Below, piece after piece: positions 6,513 through 10,906 of a stretch of 10,906 bases of DNA (positions within the stretch are counted from its first letter, which is position 1; each line of letters begins with the position of its first letter). A program made the translations under genes and the position numbers. Source of the stretch: Bacteroidota bacterium (GTDB lineage Bacteria; Bacteroidota; Bacteroidia; Bacteroidales; UBA932); the NCBI GenBank assembly GCA_017860395.1, contig JAGDMC010000068.1, positions 1-10,906 on the forward strand, written 5' to 3'. Below the pieces are notes generated by a model. The model had not been told where the DNA came from. It worked only from the letters and a program-made list of their open reading frames with translations, and did not search any database.

Positions 6513-9071
6513 ATGAGGGCAGTCGCTTTTTTTCTTTTCCTGCTGATTTTTCAACCGGCATCCGCACAGTTTTTCAGGGGCAGAGTAGTCGATAAAGCCG
6601 GTCACCCGGTTCCTGATGCAACTATTTACATAAACGAACTCAAGTCAGGCATTACAGCAGACAACCGCGGTGATTTTCAGTCACAGCTTGCTTCCGGAAC
6701 CTACAACTGCGAAGTATCTTCTCTCGGATACAAAAGGGAGAAGTTTTCTTTTGAGATGAAAAATGAAGACGTTCGTAAAACAATAGCCTTACAGGAGATT
6801 GTTTACGAACTAAAAGAGGTTCATTTTACAGGCAGGGGAGAGGACAGAGGGAATGCAATAATGCGAAAAGCCATTTCCCGGGCTCCGTTTTTTCGCTATC
6901 AGGTAAAAGAGTATGAGGCGGAATCCTATTTAAAGGGGACGATGAAGATAACAAGGATTCCGGCTGTTGCGAAACTTCAGTTTAAGAAGAATGAAATCAG
7001 CATGATTCTCAATAAGCTGTTTCTTGTAGAATCAATCTCTACAATAGCATTCAAGGCTCCAAACAACTACGTGCAAACTATAAAAGCTTTTTCCAGCACA
7101 ATTCCGGACGAAATAAATCCCGGAGATTACTCTTTACTCATGAAATCGAGTATCTATGAACCCGAATTTTTCGGAATGGTATCACCGCTGTCTCCCGATG
7201 CACTCATTTATTACCGTTTTGTTTATCAGGGTATAACAAATGAATCAGGCAAAGTGGTGAACAAGATTCTGGTGGTTCCTCAAAAGGGAAATTCTAAACT
7301 CATGGCGGGTCATATCTATATTGTAGACGAGACATGGAATGTAAGCTATGTTGAGATGGTTACGGCAAGATCCGGCATTAAAGCCAATATTAAAATAAAC
7401 TATAACGAGGTAAAAGAAAATGTTTTTTTACCCACAGGCTATAATATTGGAGTGAATCTGGACATATTTGGAGTAAACGGTGAGGGCCGCTACTACTCTT
7501 CAATAAAGTACAGGAATATTCACGAAAACAATGCGGTACAGACAAAAATGCTGGAAAGCAAGCCATTAAAAGACAAGTTGTCTAACCGGGAAGCCTCGAA
7601 AATTGCAAAGGCAAATCAACGGATAGTGGATCCGCCCAAAGAAGAGAAGCAAAGTCTCGAAATAAAGGTCATTCCTTCCTCTACAAAGGTTATTGTCGAT
7701 TCTTCCGCAAAAAGGATGGATTCTACATACTGGCTTTCGGTCAGGAAACTTCCTCTGAGAGAAGATGAAATAAAGGCCTATAAATCGGTTGATAGCTTAA
7801 AAATTGAGTATAAGCAAATTAAGCTGGAAGACTCAATAAGAGATCAGAATGGAGGAAGAGGAGGAAAGCCATTAGATCAGATTCTTTTTGGACACAAATA
7901 TAATATCGGGAAAAAATGGCGCTTCTCTTTTGGCGGAGTTGCCAGGATTGTTGGAGACTTCAATTTTGTGGACGGATACCAGTTTGGCCAGAATATTTCG
8001 CTTGAATACTTTACCGGAAAAGGACAGAATTTGAAAATAAGCCCTTTGGCATATTTTTCTACAGAAAGGAAGACCTTGTTGTGGCTGACAGATATTACTT
8101 ATAAATATGCAAAACTTAGAGACGGGAAATTAAATCTGTCCGTGGGAGATATTACTTCTGATATCAGTTCAAACCCGGGAACCAGCAGGTTTATTAACTC
8201 ATATACATCATTTTTGTTTGGATGCAATCCTGTTAAATTCATGTCAAAAAAATTCATTGAACTAAGCAACAGCATTGATATTGCAAACGGATTCAGAGGC
8301 GATTTTGCAGTTTCTTATCAGGAAAGGGGAGTATTGAATAACAGCAGTATAAAAAGCTTGTTTGGGAAGACTCCGGACTCCAACATTCCGGATAACATAT
8401 ATTTGCCTTTGCAAACAAACAGTACAGCTCTTGTTTTTTCTGCAGGTCTCACATATACTCCAAAAAACTTTTACAGGATCAACAATGGTAAAAAGGAGTA
8501 TGTTCGTTCTTCGTATCCTACATTTTCTGCAAGGTTCAGAATTGCGCCGGGAGGAGAGAGTCTTTCATCATCCAGCTTTTCATCGTTTGAGATGGAGGTA
8601 AAGCAGAACATAAAAATTAATATTTACTCCAAAGTTAATTACAGCCTGTCTGCCGGAACCTTCATTTCCAAAGAGAGAGTGTTCTTTCCCGATTTCAAAC
8701 ATTTTCGGGCAAATAACATAATGGTTTCCGAAGTGGATTTTGATAACGGGTTCCTGTTGCTTGACAACTACCTCCTCTCAACTCCAAACGGTTGGGTACA
8801 GGGCTCCGTGAACTACAGTTCTGAATATATACTTCTGAAATACCTGCCATTCTTTAATACGCCTCTTGTAACAGAAGCACTGCATTTTCGTACTTTATGG
8901 CTCACAGATTTGGGGTATCATCATACAGAAATAGGATACTCATTAGGAATGCCGGGGATGGCCAGGATTGGGGTATTTGCAGGGTTCAAAGGGTTTAAAT
9001 ATCAATCGGTGGGTTTCCGGTTGTCTATACCAATATTTAACAGACAGTCTCCTGTAAGTATTTCCCTATAA
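6513..9071 (+). CDS. DUF5686 / carboxypeptidase-regulatory-like outer-membrane protein
   Basis: This 852-residue protein belongs to the large Bacteroidota family annotated as DUF5686 with a carboxypeptidase-like regulatory domain. A Sec signal (MRAVAFFLFLLIFQPASAQ, 1-19) is followed by a beta-sandwich domain (about 20-95: FRGRVVDKAGHPVPDATIYI, then SSLGYKRE and IALQEI), as at the N-terminus of SusC-like receptors. The conserved DUF5686 core follows from about 110 (AIMRKAISRAPFFRYQVKEY). The C-terminal half (about 465-852) has strands with alternating aromatic and small residues, consistent with an outer-membrane barrel ending FNRQSPVSISL. There is no TonB plug, so it is not a classical transporter. 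Function is not established. It is the third gene of the exported-protein operon, and its last 35 bp overlap the 3' end of purN on the other strand. Confidence 0.88.
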   Translation: MRAVAFFLFLLIFQPASAQFFRGRVVDKAGHPVPDATIYINELKSGITADNRGDFQSQLASGTYNCEVSSLGYKREKFSFEMKNEDVRKTIALQEIVYELKEVHFTGRGEDRGNAIMRKAISRAPFFRYQVKEYEAESYLKGTMKITRIPAVAKLQFKKNEISMILNKLFLVESISTIAFKAPNNYVQTIKAFSSTIPDEINPGDYSLLMKSSIYEPEFFGMVSPLSPDALIYYRFVYQGITNESGKVVNKILVVPQKGNSKLMAGHIYIVDETWNVSYVEMVTARSGIKANIKINYNEVKENVFLPTGYNIGVNLDIFGVNGEGRYYSSIKYRNIHENNAVQTKMLESKPLKDKLSNREASKIAKANQRIVDPPKEEKQSLEIKVIPSSTKVIVDSSAKRMDSTYWLSVRKLPLREDEIKAYKSVDSLKIEYKQIKLEDSIRDQNGGRGGKPLDQILFGHKYNIGKKWRFSFGGVARIVGDFNFVDGYQFGQNISLEYFTGKGQNLKISPLAYFSTERKTLLWLTDITYKYAKLRDGKLNLSVGDITSDISSNPGTSRFINSYTSFLFGCNPVKFMSKKFIELSNSIDIANGFRGDFAVSYQERGVLNNSSIKSLFGKTPDSNIPDNIYLPLQTNSTALVFSAGLTYTPKNFYRINNGKKEYVRSSYPTFSARFRIAPGGESLSSSSFSSFEMEVKQNIKINIYSKVNYSLSAGTFISKERVFFPDFKHFRANNIMVSEVDFDNGFLLLDNYLLSTPNGWVQGSVNYSSEYILLKYLPFFNTPLVTEALHFRTLWLTDLGYHHTEIGYSLGMPGMARIGVFAGFKGFKYQSVGFRLSIPIFNRQSPVSISL

Positions 9072-9618
9072 CCTCCGGGAAGTAACGATATTCGAGTTTG
9101 TGGATTTTTTCGGCAAGTGATTCCGGGGTATCACCGGGCTCGACATTACAGGTGCTTTGAAAAAGGATTGTTCCGTTATCGTAAAATTCATCCACAAGAT
9201 GTATGGTTATGCCGGATTCTGTATCTCCTGAGTCAATTACTGCTTTATGAACTTTCATCCCGTACATCCCTTTTCCGCCGAATTTCGGAAGCAGTGCAGG
9301 ATGTATGTTGATTATTCTGCCGGGATATTTAGCTATAATCCTGTCCGGTACTTTGAGAAGAAAGCCCGATAAAATAATTGCATCAATTTTTTCTTCGGCA
9401 AGAATTGAATCCACAAAAGTGCTGTTGTTCAGCTGATCAGCAGTAAATACAGCACTTTTGACTCCAAGTTTTCTAGCTCTTTCGAGTACATAGGCACTAT
9501 TTTTGTTTGAAAGGATGAGGCTCACTTTTATGTGGCTGCCCATTTTAAAAAAGTCGACAATATTTTCCGCATTAGTGCCAGAACCTGAGGCGAATATGGC
9601 AATTTTAATTTGATACAT
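9037..9618 (-). CDS. purN: Phosphoribosylglycinamide formyltransferase 1 (GAR transformylase)
   Basis: This 193-residue cytoplasmic enzyme transfers a formyl group from 10-formyl-tetrahydrofolate to GAR, the third step of de novo purine synthesis. Motifs are clear: FASGSGTNAENI (9-20) at the phosphate-binding loop, SGFLLKVP (84-91), NIHPALLP (104-111) with catalytic Asn104 and His106, and HLVDEFYDNGTIL (140-152) with the catalytic Asp at 147. Length is normal and the frame intact. The start at 9618 gives MYQIKIAIFA, the expected first strand. The gene is read divergently from acpP, with a TAACTTTG promoter element 17 bp before the start codon. Its 3' end extends 35 bp into the convergent DUF5686 gene; the residues encoded there (about the last 11, ending QETVC) lie past the conserved core. 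Confidence 0.95.
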   Translation of the reverse strand: MYQIKIAIFASGSGTNAENIVDFFKMGSHIKVSLILSNKNSAYVLERARKLGVKSAVFTADQLNNSTFVDSILAEEKIDAIILSGFLLKVPDRIIAKYPGRIINIHPALLPKFGGKGMYGMKVHKAVIDSGDTESGITIHLVDEFYDNGTILFQSTCNVEPGDTPESLAEKIHKLEYRYFPEVIGKYLQETVC

Positions 9619-9635
9619 TCCAAATAATTTGAGTG

Positions 9636-9643
9636 CAAAGTTA
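9636..9643 (-). promoter_or_regulatory. Bacteroidota -7 element (TAACTTTG) for purN
   Basis: On the minus strand, TAACTTTG matches TAnnTTTG exactly and lies 17 bp upstream of the purN start. A TTTG lies 15 bp further upstream (minus strand, 9659-9662), a shorter spacing than the usual about 19-21 bp, so the -33 assignment is weak. Confidence 0.45.
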
Positions 9644-9774
9644 GTTAATTCGGCCGAACAAAAAATAGATATTTATAACTATACTATAAAATTATAGACG
9701 GTGATAATCAGTCAATTAAAAATTCACTTTTAAGAAATTTTATTATTCCGTTTTTTTTGCTTTCCTTTGCAAAC

Positions 9775-9782
9775 TAATTTTG
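9775..9782 (+). promoter_or_regulatory. Bacteroidota -7 element (TAATTTTG) for acpP-fabF
   Basis: TAATTTTG is an exact TAnnTTTG match, identical to the element before the M20 gene, placed 40 bp upstream of the acpP start. A TTTG at 9756-9759 lies 15 bp upstream, shorter than the usual -33/-7 spacing. The leader before ATG 9823 is A/T-rich without a Shine-Dalgarno sequence, as is usual for strongly expressed Bacteroidota genes. Confidence 0.5.
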
Positions 9783-9822
9783 AAATAACATAAACAATAT
9801 TATTAACTAATTATTTAAAATT

Positions 9823-10059
9823 ATGGCAGATATTACATCTAAGGTTAAAGCCATCATCGTTGACAAGTTAGGAGTTGACGAATCTGAAGTAACTCCGGCA
9901 GCTTCATTTACAAACGATTTGGGCGCCGATTCACTTGACACTGTAGAACTTATTATGGAGTTCGAAAAGGCATTTGCTATAACCATTCCGGATGAGGCAG
10001 CCGAAAAAATTTCTACCGTAGGAGATGCAATCTCATACATTGAAAAAAACGCAAAATAA
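9823..10059 (+). CDS. acpP: Acyl carrier protein
   Basis: This is an acidic 78-residue acyl carrier protein of type II fatty acid synthesis. Ser37 in the [10 protein letters not shown] motif (34-43) is the predicted 4'-phosphopantetheine attachment site; the acidic helix II that docks on FAS enzymes follows directly ([10 protein letters not shown]), then the IPDEAAEKI turn and a final helix. The length is that of ordinary bacterial ACP. It lies 21 bp upstream of fabF, the order seen in many bacteria, and forms an operon with it; the visible promoter element is 40 bp upstream. Start ATG 9823 gives the normal [17 protein letters not shown]-terminus. Confidence 0.96.
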   Translation: MADITSKVKAIIVDKLGVDESEVTPAASFTNDLGADSLDTVELIMEFEKAFAITIPDEAAEKISTVGDAISYIEKNAK

Positions 10060-10080
10060 GTAACAAATTAAATCAGGCAT

Positions 10081-10906
10081 ATGCAGTTAAAAAGAGTAGT
10101 CGTTACAGGAGTAGGTACGATTAATCCAATCGGAAATAATATTCAGGAGTACTATGACAACCTTGACAATGGGGTAAGTGGTGCTACAATGATAACCCGC
10201 TTTGATACAACTAACTTTAAAACAAAATTTGCCTGTGATGTTAAAGATTACGATCCCGCAAAATACGGTATGGACCGTAAAGAAGCTCGTAAGCTCGATT
10301 TGTTTTCACAATATGCACTCGTCGCTTCTGAAGAGGCAGTGAAAGACAGTGGGTTTGAAATAGAAAAACTCAATCTGGACAGAATAGGAGTTATTATCGG
10401 ATCGGGAATTGGCGGCATCGAAACATTGTTTCAGGAAATTATGGGCTTTAGCGAGAGTAATGGAATTCCTCGTTTTAGCCCATTCTTAATTCCTAAAATG
10501 ATTCCTTAACTACATCAGACTTGGCAAAGCAGATGCTATAGTAACAGGCGGTTCGGAAGCCGGAATTTCTATTCCGAGTATTGGCGGATTCAACTCATCG
10601 CAAGCTCTCTCAACAAACAATGAAAACTTTAAATCGGCTTCTCGTCCGTTCGACAAAACCAGAGATGGTTTTGTAATGGGAGAAGGTTCCGGCATTCTCA
10701 TTTTTGAAGAGTATGAACATGCTGTTGCCCGCGGAGCAAAAATTTATGCCGAAGTAGCAGGCGCCGGTTTGAGTGCCGATGCCTACCACATTACTGCACC
10801 TCACCCCGAAGGGCTCGGTGCAATTAATGTAATGAAAAATGCTCTTGAAGATGCCGGTATGAAACCGGAAGATGTAGACTATATAAATGTTCACGGAACA
10901 TCTACA
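10081..10906 (+). pseudogene. fabF: Beta-ketoacyl-ACP synthase II, 3'-partial, with internal deletion and frameshift
   Basis: FabF elongates acyl-ACP by Claisen condensation with malonyl-ACP. The first 142 codons are a normal FabF N-terminus ([37 protein letters not shown]). TAA then appears at 10507-10509. From 10508, in the +1 frame, the protein resumes as [19 protein letters not shown], through [18 protein letters not shown] to VHGTST at the window edge, with the catalytic His. Compared with E. coli FabF and Bacteroidales homologues recalled from memory, about 35 residues are missing between KMIP and NYIRLG. They would include the (T/S)AC nucleophile motif with the active-site Cys (Cys163 in E. 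coli). The frame requires a loss of 3n+2 bases, about 104 or 107. As written the gene cannot make a functional synthase. The flanks show no other decay, so misassembly is a serious alternative. Confidence 0.85.

Larger units (their letters stand above)
9619..9822. other. Divergent intergenic region between purN and acpP
   Basis: This 204-bp, very AT-rich non-coding stretch holds outward-facing TAnnTTTG elements for purN (minus) and acpP (plus), a T8 tract at 9751-9758, and a small dyad at 9684-9697 (CTATAA, AA, TTATAG). I see no ORF, RNA gene or riboswitch in it. Confidence 0.6.

Noticed and set aside
6234..6605. Minus-strand ORF of 123 codons across the nitroreductase/DUF5686 junction
   Set aside because: Shadow of two well-conserved plus-strand genes; its product has no recognisable motif.
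10610..10894. Minus-strand ORF of 94 codons at the window end
   Set aside because: Antisense to the conserved downstream half of fabF, which explains all of the sequence constraint here.
1..10906. CRISPR array, insertion sequence, integrase or attachment site
   Set aside because: No spaced direct repeats, no terminal inverted repeats and no transposase or recombinase motifs were seen on either strand.

Overview
The window looks like chromosomal DNA of an uncultured or draft-assembled member of the Bacteroidota, most likely Bacteroidales. Supporting signs are a DUF5686/carboxypeptidase-regulatory-like outer-membrane protein, a TonB-dependent receptor, the purN / acpP-fabF neighbourhood that I recall from Bacteroidales, start codons without a clear Shine-Dalgarno sequence, and three exact TAnnTTTG (-7 type) promoter elements at intergenic starts. 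The taxon is inferred from gene content; no database search was possible.

Layout. (1) 1-2642, plus strand: a tight four-gene unit. It holds the end of an ABC exporter (permease part and ATPase part now in different frames), an HPr-kinase-like P-loop protein, an S24/S26 (SipW/Sec11-like, Ser-His) peptidase and a PqqD-family protein. Spacings are abutting, a 4-bp overlap and 19 bp. PqqD-type peptide binder, kinase-like enzyme, protease and ABC exporter together look like a peptide-maturation and export (RiPP-like) module whose substrate lies outside the window. This is the best candidate for an undescribed system here. (2) 2664-2692: a perfect 12-bp hairpin between convergent genes. (3) 2723-4641, minus strand: a TonB-dependent receptor of about 640 residues, broken by one frameshift at a C4 tract. 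(4) 4736-9071, plus strand: three closely spaced genes for exported proteins (M20 amidohydrolase, nitroreductase-fold flavoprotein, DUF5686 outer-membrane protein), probably one operon. (5) 9037-9618, minus strand: purN, whose 3' end overlaps the DUF5686 gene by 35 bp tail to tail. (6) 9823-10906, plus strand: acpP followed by fabF, which runs off the window. The fabF sequence lacks about 35 codons, including the active-site cysteine region, and changes frame at the junction.

Three coding disruptions occur in under 11 kb (near 321-337, 3560-3563 and 10506-10508), one of them in a normally essential gene. The simplest explanation is consensus or assembly errors, but each could also be real: decay, homopolymer phase variation, or a second intact fabF elsewhere. 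I found no tRNA, rRNA, CRISPR array, insertion sequence or integrase. The longest non-coding stretch is the 204-bp purN/acpP intergenic region.
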